In this document: piece by piece, positions 49,244 through 57,793 of the stretch | Numbering within the stretch: the stretch's first letter is position 1 | How the letters are laid out: each line of letters begins with the position of its first letter | Origin: Streptococcus plurextorum DSM 22810 | GTDB taxonomy: Bacteria > Bacillota > Bacilli > Lactobacillales > Streptococcaceae | Assembly (NCBI RefSeq): GCF_000423745.1 | Contig: NZ_AUIO01000008.1 | Coordinates: forward strand, 27,468-91,467 | Length of the DNA stretch: 64,000 bases | Reading direction: 5' to 3' | Notes under the pieces: model-generated | What the model was told of the DNA's origin: nothing | The model's input: the letters and a program-made list of their open reading frames with translations, nothing else | The model's database searches: none | Translations under genes and position numbers: made by a program

Positions 49244-49360
49244 ATGGTTTTGACGAAAAAAGACATTCGGTTTATTGCGGATTACAAAGCTAAGCGTCTC
49301 CATCGTTTCAAAGAGATTCTTCGGTATTTGGAATTAATGGATAAATTGACTAAAGGCTAG
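49244..49360 (+). CDS. 38-aa basic small protein with optimal ribosome binding site
   Basis: Begins MVLTKKDIRFIADYKAKRLH and ends MDKLTKG. AAAGGAGGT lies 5 nt before ATG. Basic and helical in outlook, no membrane segment. It falls between a terminator and the membrane protein gene at 49404. No family recognised; the Shine-Dalgarno match and codon pattern favour a real gene. Confidence 0.55.
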   Translation: MVLTKKDIRFIADYKAKRLHRFKEILRYLELMDKLTKG

Positions 49361-49403
49361 ATTTTGTTATACTAGTAATGAATACAATAAAGGGGAAAAT
49401 AGT

Positions 49404-51008
49404 ATGTACGACACTCAAGAAATTGAGATTTCTCAAGATAGAACCTATAGCCGTCGCCAGCGCAGTGAAACCCGAAGAACGCTAGATACGGCAGAGAATC
49501 TAGGTGATGGAGACATTCGGAAAGCGATTCGTCCAAGGCGTTTTCGTATTGGAGCGGGACACCATGTTTGGATTTTGTTTCTTAGCTTGATTTTAACAGC
49601 GACGAGTGTCGTTCTCCCCTTCTTTGAAACTTTAGCCACAGATTTTCAACAGTTCAATCTCTATACTGGGGGAATGATGATGCGCAGTCAGTATCCTTTT
49701 AGTGATATTTTTGCCACAGGAGGATTTCTTTACTATACGCTGATTGGAATCAGTAAAGTATTGGGCAGTAGTCTCTATCTTTTATTGGTACAATTTTTAG
49801 CCCTTTATGTGGCAGGAGGCTATTTTTACAAGATTCTTTTATATCTTGTAGATGATGCCTCTTCAAGCATGGTTGGGACAACGGTCTTTTATTTAGCCAA
49901 CTTTTCGTTAGGATTTGGTGGTCTTTATCCTATGCAGTGGGCCATGCCTTTTCTTCTAGCAGGGTTGTGGTTTTTGATACGTTACTTTGCTGGGATTGCT
50001 AAGGATGAAGGGTTTATTGGTTATGGTTTAAATGCTGCGCTTGCTATCGTATTAGAACCAAGAACCTTGCTTTTTTGGCTAGTTGCCTTTTTATTCCTAT
50101 CATTATTTAATATCTCCAAGAGTCGTTGGGCACGTGGATTTTATCAGAATTTAGGGATTGTCTTGGGGTTGATGCTTGTTCTTTATACGGTAGGTTATTT
50201 TATCTTTAACTTAGAATTGTTAATGCCGTCCCTATCGCAGGCTGTGGTTTATAATTTTTCACAGTTAGCATGGGGGGATGGTCTACTGTGGCAAACGGCT
50301 CTTTGGCAAATAGGTGCGCTCTTTTTTACGGGTGGGTTGCTTGGTTTATTGATGCTTCCTATACAGTTCAAAAAGTTTCAGCGCGATCGGGTCTCTCTGG
50401 CCTTATTTGGTGTTGTGACCCTCTTATATCTTGTTTGGATGGCATTATCACAAAGTTGGGCACTCTACCTCTTATTGCCAGCTTTGCCATTTGGCCTACT
50501 CTTAACGATTAGTAGTTTAGATGCTATTAGTAAGAGAAGACTGGCTCAAAAGAATTCGCATCGCTCTAAAGACGAACCAAGCCTTTGGAGAAAATTGCTG
50601 ATGAGTCACCTTGCAGGGCCCTTAGTTTTGGTTGTACTAGGTTTTGCTCTGCCATTTTACCAAAACCTACAAGACATTACCTTGGATAGGGAACGGGCTC
50701 AATTGGTGACCTATTTGGAAAATGATATGGCAGCTGTGCAAGAACTTGTGGTTGTAGATACTAACGCAGAAATCTATCTATCAAGTGATAGGCGCTCTTC
50801 AACGGCTTATCCTGTGTCGACTCTTTATCAAAGCTCTGCTTCTAATTTGGCGGCTTTTGAAGATGAATTTTTAGGAAGTCAGTCGGAAATAGTGATTGTC
50901 AACAAGGCTGTTAACCTATCAAAAACGATTGCGGATCGTCTTGATAAGAGCTATGAGGCAATCACTCCTGCGGGAATTGAGGAGTTTACCGTCTACCAAT
51001 TGAAATAG
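49404..51008 (+). CDS. Polytopic membrane protein, GT-C-like, upstream of nrdD
   Basis: 534 residues. An Arg/Glu-rich cytoplasmic N-terminus (1-50), about eleven helices (55-425), and a C-terminal extracytoplasmic domain (about 430-534). The long first loop after helix 1 (FFETLATDFQQFNLYTGG) is reminiscent of GT-C enzymes but no catalytic motif is certain. From memory, a competence-induced membrane protein (Ccs4) occupies the position next to nrdD in pneumococcus; equivalence is unverified. RBS AAAGGGGA. Confidence 0.65.
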   Translation: MYDTQEIEISQDRTYSRRQRSETRRTLDTAENLGDGDIRKAIRPRRFRIGAGHHVWILFLSLILTATSVVLPFFETLATDFQQFNLYTGGMMMRSQYPFSDIFATGGFLYYTLIGISKVLGSSLYLLLVQFLALYVAGGYFYKILLYLVDDASSSMVGTTVFYLANFSLGFGGLYPMQWAMPFLLAGLWFLIRYFAGIAKDEGFIGYGLNAALAIVLEPRTLLFWLVAFLFLSLFNISKSRWARGFYQNLGIVLGLMLVLYTVGYFIFNLELLMPSLSQAVVYNFSQLAWGDGLLWQTALWQIGALFFTGGLLGLLMLPIQFKKFQRDRVSLALFGVVTLLYLVWMALSQSWALYLLLPALPFGLLLTISSLDAISKRRLAQKNSHRSKDEPSLWRKLLMSHLAGPLVLVVLGFALPFYQNLQDITLDRERAQLVTYLENDMAAVQELVVVDTNAEIYLSSDRRSSTAYPVSTLYQSSASNLAAFEDEFLGSQSEIVIVNKAVNLSKTIADRLDKSYEAITPAGIEEFTVYQLK

Positions 51009-51013
51009 CTTAC

Positions 51014-51068
51014 AATCAATATCTTGTGGTGAGATAAAGTTTTTACCACAAGATATTGATTTTTTTTG
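51014..51068 (+). terminator. Terminator before nrdD
   Basis: AATCAATATCTTGTGGT and its complement ACCACAAGATATTGATT (51045-51061), then a run of Ts: a 17-bp perfect stem. Confidence 0.9.
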
Positions 51069-51074
51069 TGCACG

Positions 51075-51083
51075 TGCTATAAT
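51075..51083 (+). promoter_or_regulatory. Extended -10 promoter of nrdD (TGCTATAAT)
   Basis: TGnTATAAT 38 bp before nrdD. No NrdR box was recognised near it. Confidence 0.7.
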
Positions 51084-51121
51084 AGATGTGTTGAAAATTT
51101 AAAGAGAAGTGAGTGTGCGTT

Positions 51122-53263
51122 ATGGTCATCAAGACAATTACTGTGATTAAGCGTGACGGCAGATTAGCTGCTTTTGATACGGATAAAATCTATCAAGCCT
51201 TAGTGCGAGCAAGTAATGAATTAACGCCATTGACCCCATTGATTGAAGCCAAGTTAGAGGGGATTGTCTCTAGTATCGTAGCTGAAATCAACGATCGCTT
51301 CCAAAAAAATATCAAGATTTATGAGATTCAAAATATCGTCGAGCATGAGCTTTTGCAGGCTGGCGAATATGCTCTAGCCCAACAGTACATCAATTACCGA
51401 ACCGCACGTGATTTTGACCGCGCAAAAGCTACGGATATCAACTTTTCTATTGATAAGTTGCTCAACAAAGATCAAACGGTGGTCAATGAAAATGCCAATA
51501 AAGACAGCGACGTCTTTAATACGCAACGTGATTTGACCGCAGGTATTGTTGGCAAGGCGATTGGGCTAAAGATGTTGCCGCCTCACGTTGCCAATGCTCA
51601 CCAAAAAGGTGATATTCACTATCATGATTTGGATTACAGCCCATACACCCCCATGACCAACTGTTGCCTTATTGATTTTGAAGGTATGCTGAAAAATGGC
51701 TTTAAGATTGGGAATGCTGATGTTGAAAGTCCTAAGTCCATTCAGACTGCGACAGCACAAATTTCACAAATCATTGCCAATGTTGCTTCTAGTCAGTATG
51801 GTGGTTGTACCGCAGATCGTATCGATGAATTTTTAGCGCCATATGCAGAGCTAAACTACAAGAAGCACCTGGCAGATGCATCCGAATGGGTCGTCGAAGA
51901 TAAGCGTGAAGCTTACGCTCGCAAGAAGACGCAAAAAGACATCTACGATGCCATGCAGTCTTTGGAATACGAAATTAATACCCTCTTTACCTCAAATGGA
52001 CAAACCCCTTTTACCTCCCTTGGTTTTGGCTTAGGAACGTCCTGGTTTGAACGTGAAATTCAAAAAGCCATTCTTAATATCCGCATCAAGGGGCTGGGTC
52101 GTGAAGGGCGCACCGCTATTTTTCCAAAACTCATCTTTACGGTCAAACGTGGGCTCAATTTAGAGGAGGGTACGCCAAACTACGATATCAAGCAACTGGC
52201 TTTGGAATGTGCGACTAAGCGCATGTACCCTGACATGCTAAGTTATGACAAGATTATTGACCTCACAGGGTCTTTCAAGGCGCCGATGGGGTGCCGGTCA
52301 TTTCTCCAAGGGTGGAAAGATGAAAACGGTGTGGACGTGACATCTGGGCGTATGAATTTGGGTGTTGTCACTGTCAATCTCCCACGCATCGCTCTTGAGT
52401 CTGATGGTGATATGGCTAAGTTCTGGGAATTGTTTACAGAGCGTATGGCTATTGCTAAAGATGCTCTGGTTTATCGTGTGGAGCGCGTCAAGGAAGCGAC
52501 ACCAGCCAATGCTCCGATTCTCTATCAGTATGGCGCTTTTGGTCAAAGGCTTGAGAAGACCGATAAGGTTGATGAACTCTTTAAAAATCGTAGAGCTACG
52601 GTCTCACTAGGCTATATCGGGCTTTATGAAGTCGCTACGGTCTTTTATGGTTGGGACTGGGAAAAAAATGCTGACGCAAAAGATTTTACAATTGACATCG
52701 TTCGCAAGATGAAAACTCTTTGTGCAGCTTGGTCAGATGAATATGGTTATCACTTCTCTGTTTATTCGACCCCGTCAGAAAGTTTGACGGATCGTTTCTG
52801 CCGTTTGGATACAGAGAAATTTGGCTTGGTTAAAGACATTACTGATAAAGAATACTACACCAACTCTTTCCACTATGATGTCAGGAAAAATCCGACACCA
52901 TTTGAGAAGTTGAATTTTGAAAAAATTTACCCTGAGGCTGGTGCTAGTGGTGGTTTTATCCACTATTGTGAATACCCTGTTCTTCAACAGAATCCTAAGG
53001 CACTTGAGGCAGTCTGGGACTATGCCTATGACCGCGTGGGCTATCTGGGGACTAATACCCCTATCGATAAGTGCTATAAATGCTCTTATGAAGGAGATTT
53101 TGAACCAACAGAACGAGGTTTCAAGTGTCCAAGTTGCGGTAATACTGATCCTAAAACAGTTGATGTGGTCAAGCGAACCTGTGGCTACCTAGGCAATCCT
53201 CAGGCAAGACCCATGGTCAATGGACGCCACAAGGAAATCTCTGCAAGGGTTAAGCATATGTAG
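51122..53263 (+). CDS. nrdD: Anaerobic ribonucleoside-triphosphate reductase
   Basis: 713 residues. N-terminal ATP-cone (VIKRDGRLAAFDTDKIYQAL), glycyl-radical reductase core, C-terminal zinc site (CYKCSYEGDF ... CPSCG) and the glycyl-radical loop RTCGYLGNPQARPM near the end. Reduces NTPs to dNTPs without oxygen. Requires the activase NrdG encoded 2.3 kb downstream. Start at ATG 51122 rather than GTG 51113. Confidence 0.97.
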   Translation: MVIKTITVIKRDGRLAAFDTDKIYQALVRASNELTPLTPLIEAKLEGIVSSIVAEINDRFQKNIKIYEIQNIVEHELLQAGEYALAQQYINYRTARDFDRAKATDINFSIDKLLNKDQTVVNENANKDSDVFNTQRDLTAGIVGKAIGLKMLPPHVANAHQKGDIHYHDLDYSPYTPMTNCCLIDFEGMLKNGFKIGNADVESPKSIQTATAQISQIIANVASSQYGGCTADRIDEFLAPYAELNYKKHLADASEWVVEDKREAYARKKTQKDIYDAMQSLEYEINTLFTSNGQTPFTSLGFGLGTSWFEREIQKAILNIRIKGLGREGRTAIFPKLIFTVKRGLNLEEGTPNYDIKQLALECATKRMYPDMLSYDKIIDLTGSFKAPMGCRSFLQGWKDENGVDVTSGRMNLGVVTVNLPRIALESDGDMAKFWELFTERMAIAKDALVYRVERVKEATPANAPILYQYGAFGQRLEKTDKVDELFKNRRATVSLGYIGLYEVATVFYGWDWEKNADAKDFTIDIVRKMKTLCAAWSDEYGYHFSVYSTPSESLTDRFCRLDTEKFGLVKDITDKEYYTNSFHYDVRKNPTPFEKLNFEKIYPEAGASGGFIHYCEYPVLQQNPKALEAVWDYAYDRVGYLGTNTPIDKCYKCSYEGDFEPTERGFKCPSCGNTDPKTVDVVKRTCGYLGNPQARPMVNGRHKEISARVKHM

Positions 53264-53279
53264 GGTGCAGGAGCGTGAG

Positions 53280-53729
53280 ATGATTGAGTTAAGAAAAGTT
53301 ACAGAAGATAATTACCGTCAGATTTTAGAAATGGACGTGTCAGAAAATCAGAAAACCTTTGTGGCGCCAAATGTCCGCTCGCTTGCTGACGCATGGCTGT
53401 ACAGAGAAAATGGCGATGTCTTTCCTTACGCCGTCTATGCTGACGCGCAACCTGTCGGTTTTCTCTTGCTGGAAATTGACGAGGAAGAAAACACCTATCT
53501 GATTTGGCGGCTGATGATTGACCAATCTTTTCAAGGTTTGGGATATGGCAAAGCAGTTGTCGAGGAAGTCATCAGACAAGCAAGGCAAGCTGGTTTTCAA
53601 AAAGTACGTGTAGACTATGTCAAAGCCAATCAAGGCATGTCTGATTGGCTAAAAGGATTTGGATTTCAGCAGATTGGTCAAGACGAGAGAGAAATTTGGA
53701 CAGAGTTGTCCGTAAAAAAACAGGAGTAA
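53280..53729 (+). CDS. GNAT-family N-acetyltransferase
   Basis: 149 residues. Acetyl-CoA-binding motif A (MIDQSFQGLGYGKAVVEEVI) and the late GFQQIGQDEREIW strand. ATG 53280 with GCAGGAG; the longer frame starts inside nrdD. Similar to spermidine/diamine acetyltransferases in outline; substrate unknown. Lies in the nrdD-nrdG interval. Confidence 0.88.
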   Translation: MIELRKVTEDNYRQILEMDVSENQKTFVAPNVRSLADAWLYRENGDVFPYAVYADAQPVGFLLLEIDEEENTYLIWRLMIDQSFQGLGYGKAVVEEVIRQARQAGFQKVRVDYVKANQGMSDWLKGFGFQQIGQDEREIWTELSVKKQE

Positions 53730-53734
53730 GAACA

Positions 53735-53875
53735 ATGGGAAAATACCAATTAGATTATAAAGGCATGCAACTGGTGGAGAAGTTCCACGAGAAACATTCT
53801 AAGGTGAAGAATGATAAAAAAGCGCGCGTGCAGGAGCTTTTGAAGAAGGCACAAGTTAAGAAGAAAGGATCTTGA
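53735..53875 (+). CDS. Small conserved streptococcal protein (46 aa) in the nrdD-nrdG interval
   Basis: Starts MGKYQLDYKGMQLVEKFHEK, then Lys-rich to the end. RBS CAGGAG, 5 bp after the acetyltransferase gene. A similar 46-residue protein sits between nrdD and nrdG in other streptococci (from memory). Basic, possibly nucleic-acid-binding; function unknown. Confidence 0.75.
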   Translation: MGKYQLDYKGMQLVEKFHEKHSKVKNDKKARVQELLKKAQVKKKGS

Positions 53876-53890
53876 TAGGGGAACTAGATT

Positions 53891-54823
53891 ATGCCGGTCA
53901 TTTTCAAAGTCAAGAATAAAAGAAAGTTGTTGTCTTTTCAAGAGGTGCTATCTGTCTCTTCAATGCTTCAACTGATTCCAGGACTGTCGCAATATTCGTT
54001 TGATAATAATATGGAAAGTTGGGACTTTCTAAATGCTAAACTAAGCGAGTTAGAAGCGTTGTGGCTAGGAGTGGAGACTAAGAGTAGTCTAGGTTTTTAT
54101 GTGAGCTATGATGTAAAAAGTAAAGAATATGTTGTTGAATTAAGTTATTATGCTACTGAGATTGACTGGACTATTGCGCTAAGATACCTATCTGCTTTAG
54201 CTGAAAAAGTTGGAAATCCGATTTCAATTGGTGCTGAAACATTAACAGCTACAGAGATTATTGATTATCAATGTGAACAAACAATGCTTGCTGGTTTAAG
54301 GAACTTGCTAGAACGAATTGAATCTGACGAGATATATTTAAAGGGCATCAAGCGTCCAATTATATTAGGGAACAAGATGAGAGAATTGCTTATAGGTAGT
54401 GACTCGCCCTTAGATGCTCTTGGAGAATTAATTTACAATACGCAATACCCAAATGTCTATGTACACCAGCAAACTTTTCATTATAACTCTGGAGAAAAAA
54501 CGATTTATGGGAATTATTCCATTGGAGAAGAGCTGAAAGTAGTTCTGCCTAGCGTTCCGTTTGTAGAGGATAAAAACAATCACCACCTAGTAGGACATCC
54601 TCTGACACATTGGACGATGACTGTTACACTTTTAAACGAAGCTGGTGACTATGAGCTGTATAAGGTTTGCGAGTATAATTCGTTTGTACAGCAGATTCCA
54701 TCCGATAAGTGTCAATTTATTGATGATAATTTTATGATAGTTAATGCCTTGACAAAGGTAGAACTTGATGACATTATTGAAAAATCAGAGCTGCTAGATA
54801 AATATGGACAGTTTATCAGTTAG
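53891..54823 (+). CDS. DUF4299-like streptococcal protein
   Basis: 310 residues, no membrane helix or signal peptide. Begins MPVIFKVKNKRKLLSFQEVL; a SLGFYVSYDVKSKEYVVELS segment and a C-terminal beta-rich part follow. Resembles DUF4299 proteins by overall pattern; function not known. AT-richer than its neighbours and placed between the 46-aa gene and a second acetyltransferase, so probably an insertion in the nrd cluster. A UUCG-loop terminator follows. Confidence 0.55.
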   Translation: MPVIFKVKNKRKLLSFQEVLSVSSMLQLIPGLSQYSFDNNMESWDFLNAKLSELEALWLGVETKSSLGFYVSYDVKSKEYVVELSYYATEIDWTIALRYLSALAEKVGNPISIGAETLTATEIIDYQCEQTMLAGLRNLLERIESDEIYLKGIKRPIILGNKMRELLIGSDSPLDALGELIYNTQYPNVYVHQQTFHYNSGEKTIYGNYSIGEELKVVLPSVPFVEDKNNHHLVGHPLTHWTMTVTLLNEAGDYELYKVCEYNSFVQQIPSDKCQFIDDNFMIVNALTKVELDDIIEKSELLDKYGQFIS

Positions 54824-54841
54824 AATTTTTTGGTCTATCAG

Positions 54842-54861
54842 AGGGAGTTCGCTCCCTTTTC
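54842..54861 (+). terminator. UUCG-tetraloop terminator
   Basis: AGGGAG, TTCG, CTCCCT then TTTCTT. Confidence 0.85.
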
Positions 54862-54879
54862 TTGTCAGGAGGAAATGCT

Positions 54880-55410
54880 ATGCTAGAACTAAGACGACCA
54901 ACTTTATCAGACAAAGAAACCGTGCTTGACATGATGGCTGAGTTTGAGGTGACAGGCTCGCGCTCTGATGGTGGTTTCTGGGACAAGGAGCATTTTAATT
55001 ACGAGGATTGGTTGGCTAATAATGCTGATGCTGAGATGGGAATTGGTATTCCTGACGGTTGGGTTCCGGCTATTCAGTTGGTTTCGTTTGTGGATGGCAG
55101 AGCAGTTGGTTTTTTACATCTGCGCCTAGCTTTAAATGCTAATTTACTCGAAAAAGGCGGGCATATCGGCTACTGCATTCGACCGAGTGAACGCAAGAAA
55201 GGCTACGCTAAGGAGCAATTGAGGCAAGGTCTCGAGCTTGCCGTCCAAAAAAATCTCTCTCGAGTGCTTGTGACCTGTGATAGCACAAATCAGGCCAGCA
55301 AAAGAACCATTCTCGCCTGTGGCGGTGTTCTAGAAGATATCCGACAAGGAACAGAGAGGTATTGGCTCCAGCTATCAGATAAGATTCACAATGAAAGGAA
55401 TAGCGTTTAG
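54880..55410 (+). CDS. GNAT-family N-acetyltransferase (second)
   Basis: 176 residues. Motif A region HIGYCIRPSERKKGYAKEQL and a late VTCDSTNQASKRTILACGG strand, typical of the YjcF/RimJ-like GNAT group. ATG 54880 with AGGAGG. Corresponds in position to the acetyltransferase preceding nrdG in other streptococci. Substrate unknown. Confidence 0.88.
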   Translation: MLELRRPTLSDKETVLDMMAEFEVTGSRSDGGFWDKEHFNYEDWLANNADAEMGIGIPDGWVPAIQLVSFVDGRAVGFLHLRLALNANLLEKGGHIGYCIRPSERKKGYAKEQLRQGLELAVQKNLSRVLVTCDSTNQASKRTILACGGVLEDIRQGTERYWLQLSDKIHNERNSV

Positions 55411-55530
55411 TTGGCTTTTGATACTGTCGCTTAAGGGGGTATTTGAGCCAAAAGTGATTGAGATGACGTTTTGCTAGCGCATGAACGACCTGTTTTGATA
55501 TCACTTTTTAACGCTATAGGTATCTTGAAG

Positions 55531-56130
55531 ATGAATAATCCCAAGCCACAAGAGTGGAAATCTGAAGACTTAAGTCAGGGACGTATCATTGACTACAAAC
55601 CCTTTAATTTTGTCGATGGAGAAGGGGTTAGGTGTTCGCTTTATGTAGCGGGTTGTTTGTTTCACTGCGAAGGCTGCTACAATGTAGCCACCTGGTCCTT
55701 CAAAGCTGGACAACCTTACACAGAAAAACTTGAAACGCAAATCATGCAGGATTTAGCGCAACCTTATGTGCAGGGGCTGACGCTTTTGGGTGGTGAGCCT
55801 TTTCTGAACACAGGCATTCTCATCCCCTTGGTTAAGCGCATCCGAAAAGAGTTGCCAGATAAGGACATTTGGTCTTGGACGGGCTATACCTGGGAAGAGA
55901 TGATGCTTGAAACAGAAGACAAACTGGAGTTGCTTAGCCTCATTGACATCTTGGTGGATGGACGTTACGATCGGACAAAGCGCAATCTCATGTTGCAATT
56001 TCGGGGCTCATCGAACCAGCGTATTATTGACGTTAAAAAATCGCTGGCGCAAAACCAGGTGGTTATCTGGGACAAGCTCAACGACGGCAAGCAAACTTAT
56101 GAGCAACTTAGCCGTGACCAACTCATCTAA
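55531..56130 (+). CDS. nrdG: Anaerobic ribonucleotide reductase activase
   Basis: 199 residues. Radical-SAM enzyme with the iron-sulfur motif CLFHCEGC (CX3CX2C) near residue 45 and the GGEP-like LLGGEPFLNTG loop. Generates the glycyl radical on NrdD. The N-terminus MNNPKPQEW is the normal one for streptococci; the frame is open further upstream to 55471 but that extension is not conserved-looking. No clear Shine-Dalgarno at 55531. Confidence 0.93.
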   Translation: MNNPKPQEWKSEDLSQGRIIDYKPFNFVDGEGVRCSLYVAGCLFHCEGCYNVATWSFKAGQPYTEKLETQIMQDLAQPYVQGLTLLGGEPFLNTGILIPLVKRIRKELPDKDIWSWTGYTWEEMMLETEDKLELLSLIDILVDGRYDRTKRNLMLQFRGSSNQRIIDVKKSLAQNQVVIWDKLNDGKQTYEQLSRDQLI

Positions 56131-56162
56131 AAAAGGTTTGAGCTAACTGCTCAAACCTTTTT
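56130..56162. terminator. Bidirectional terminator between nrdG and yaaA
   Basis: AAAAAGGTTTGAGC, TAACT, GCTCAAACCTTTTT: 14-bp perfect stem between convergent genes. Confidence 0.9.
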
Positions 56163-56876
56163 GGTATAGATGAGTTGATGGGGTGTGGATATATCTTCTT
56201 GATACGTAAATCCTGCAAAGGTTAGCGCTTTTAGGTCTTCGATAGACCTGACTTGCTTTTCGACGGCCGCAGTCAAAAACGCACCACGAGCTTTTTTGGA
56301 AATGGTGGAATGGGTCTTGAGTTGACCCTTTTTTTCTTCCATAAAGCTGATAGTGGTAAAGGTTTTTCGGATGCTGGGTGAGAACACCTCCTCAAATTCA
56401 CTGGATAAAAGTGAAATGATCTGCTTTTGTTTGCCAGCAAAAGCATCGTAGTCCTCTCGCCAATAGCTTTTTAGCGATTGGCCCTTTATGGTCATTTTGG
56501 TATGGAAATCATGACGGTGCTCGGCTATGTTTTCAAAAACAGGAATGATACCATAAAGTGAGGAGGTGATGTAGGTGGTTTGCTCCAGGTAACGGGACTC
56601 AGCAGGGGTCAAGTCGCGTTTGATGTGGCGGTACATGAGACCATTAAAGAGGTGAAGTGCTGGGTAAGTGGAAGCTCTCCCTTCATCGATCTCTTGTAAG
56701 CGAGCTTCTTCCTTTTTGGCGGCTTCTTCTGTGATAGCGTAGGCTTTAGCCAGTTCCTCAAGGGTCATACGCCTCATTTCTTGGACGATGGCAGAGCTTT
56801 TTTCTGAGATGACTTGAGGGAAAGCTTGAGCTGGAATGTTCATTTCTTTTGCGGTTGGGATCAAAAAAGTTAGCAT
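56151..56876 (-). CDS. yaaA: Peroxide stress protein YaaA (DUF328/UPF0246)
   Basis: 241 residues from ATG 56876: [53 protein letters not shown], and a late [16 protein letters not shown]. In E. coli the family lowers free iron under peroxide. No obvious Shine-Dalgarno. The longer frame runs into the upstream terminator and is rejected. Confidence 0.88.
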   Translation of the reverse strand: MLTFLIPTAKEMNIPAQAFPQVISEKSSAIVQEMRRMTLEELAKAYAITEEAAKKEEARLQEIDEGRASTYPALHLFNGLMYRHIKRDLTPAESRYLEQTTYITSSLYGIIPVFENIAEHRHDFHTKMTIKGQSLKSYWREDYDAFAGKQKQIISLLSSEFEEVFSPSIRKTFTTISFMEEKKGQLKTHSTISKKARGAFLTAAVEKQVRSIEDLKALTFAGFTYQEDISTPHQLIYTKKV

Positions 56877-56886
56877 AATGTTATTG

Positions 56887-56924
56887 TAAAAAAGAAAGCC
56901 AACTTGGTCAAGCAAGCTGGCTTT
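56887..56924 (-). terminator. Terminator of the ZIP transporter gene
   Basis: On the minus strand AAAGCCAGCTTG / CAAGTTGGCTTT with one G-T pair, followed by CTTTTTT. Confidence 0.8.
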
Positions 56925-56927
56925 TTA

Positions 56928-57722
56928 TTAGATAAAGAGTAAGAGACTGATAGCCATGACAATCATGCCCGAAACAAGTCCATAAATGGCTAAATGGTGC
57001 TGTCCGTACTCCCTAGCAGCAGGCAGCAATTCATCAAGTGAAATAAACACCATAATACCAGCCACGCTAGCAAAAATAAGCCCATAAACCATATCATTCA
57101 TAAAAGGCATGAGAACAAACCAGCCGACAAGGGCTCCGATTGGTTCTGCCAGCCCTGAAAGAAAGGAGTAGGTAAAAGCTTTCTTTTTAGAATGGGTTGC
57201 TTGATAAATGGGCACCGAAACAGCAATTCCCTCGGGGATATTGTGAATGGCTATTGCGACAACGATTGGAATGGCTAAGCTGGGACTTTGTAAGGCCGCT
57301 ACAAATGTTGCCAGGCCTTCAGGGAAATTGTGTATGGCTAGAGCTAGTGCCGTCAGAAATCCCATTCTCATCAATTTCTGAGGAGGTTGGTTTTCCTCTT
57401 CAACCTTTTTAATTTCATGAGGATTTTCCTGGGAGGGGATTAGCTTATCAATAATAGCAATGACTAGCATACCTGCAAAAAAGGCCCCAACTGTGGCCCA
57501 AGAGCCCCCCTTTTCTCCAAGACTTTCTGTAAGGCTCTCTTTGGCTTTGGGAAAAATTTCAATCATCGACACATAGATCATAACTCCTGCGGAGAAACCG
57601 AGGCTGACAGAGAGAAAGGTTTTATTGGTTGATTTTGCGACAAAAGCAATCAGACTTCCAATTCCTGTACTGAGACCAGCAATGGCAGTTAAGAAAAATG
57701 CGGACAGAAGGTTTTGATTCAT
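56928..57722 (-). CDS. ZIP-family metal transporter (ZupT-like)
   Basis: 264 residues, eight helices, with paired metal-site motifs HNFPEG and HNIPEG and the MIEIFPKA helix. Imports zinc or other divalent cations. ATG 57722 with AAAGG upstream. A variable cytosolic loop (about 100-125, acidic and Pro-rich) replaces the usual His-rich loop. Confidence 0.9.
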   Translation of the reverse strand: MNQNLLSAFFLTAIAGLSTGIGSLIAFVAKSTNKTFLSVSLGFSAGVMIYVSMIEIFPKAKESLTESLGEKGGSWATVGAFFAGMLVIAIIDKLIPSQENPHEIKKVEEENQPPQKLMRMGFLTALALAIHNFPEGLATFVAALQSPSLAIPIVVAIAIHNIPEGIAVSVPIYQATHSKKKAFTYSFLSGLAEPIGALVGWFVLMPFMNDMVYGLIFASVAGIMVFISLDELLPAAREYGQHHLAIYGLVSGMIVMAISLLLFI

Positions 57723-57793
57723 AAGAGGCCTTTCTAAAATGCGATACTTCATTATAAAACAAAATGCTTAACTGGTCAAATAGCTTTAAATGT

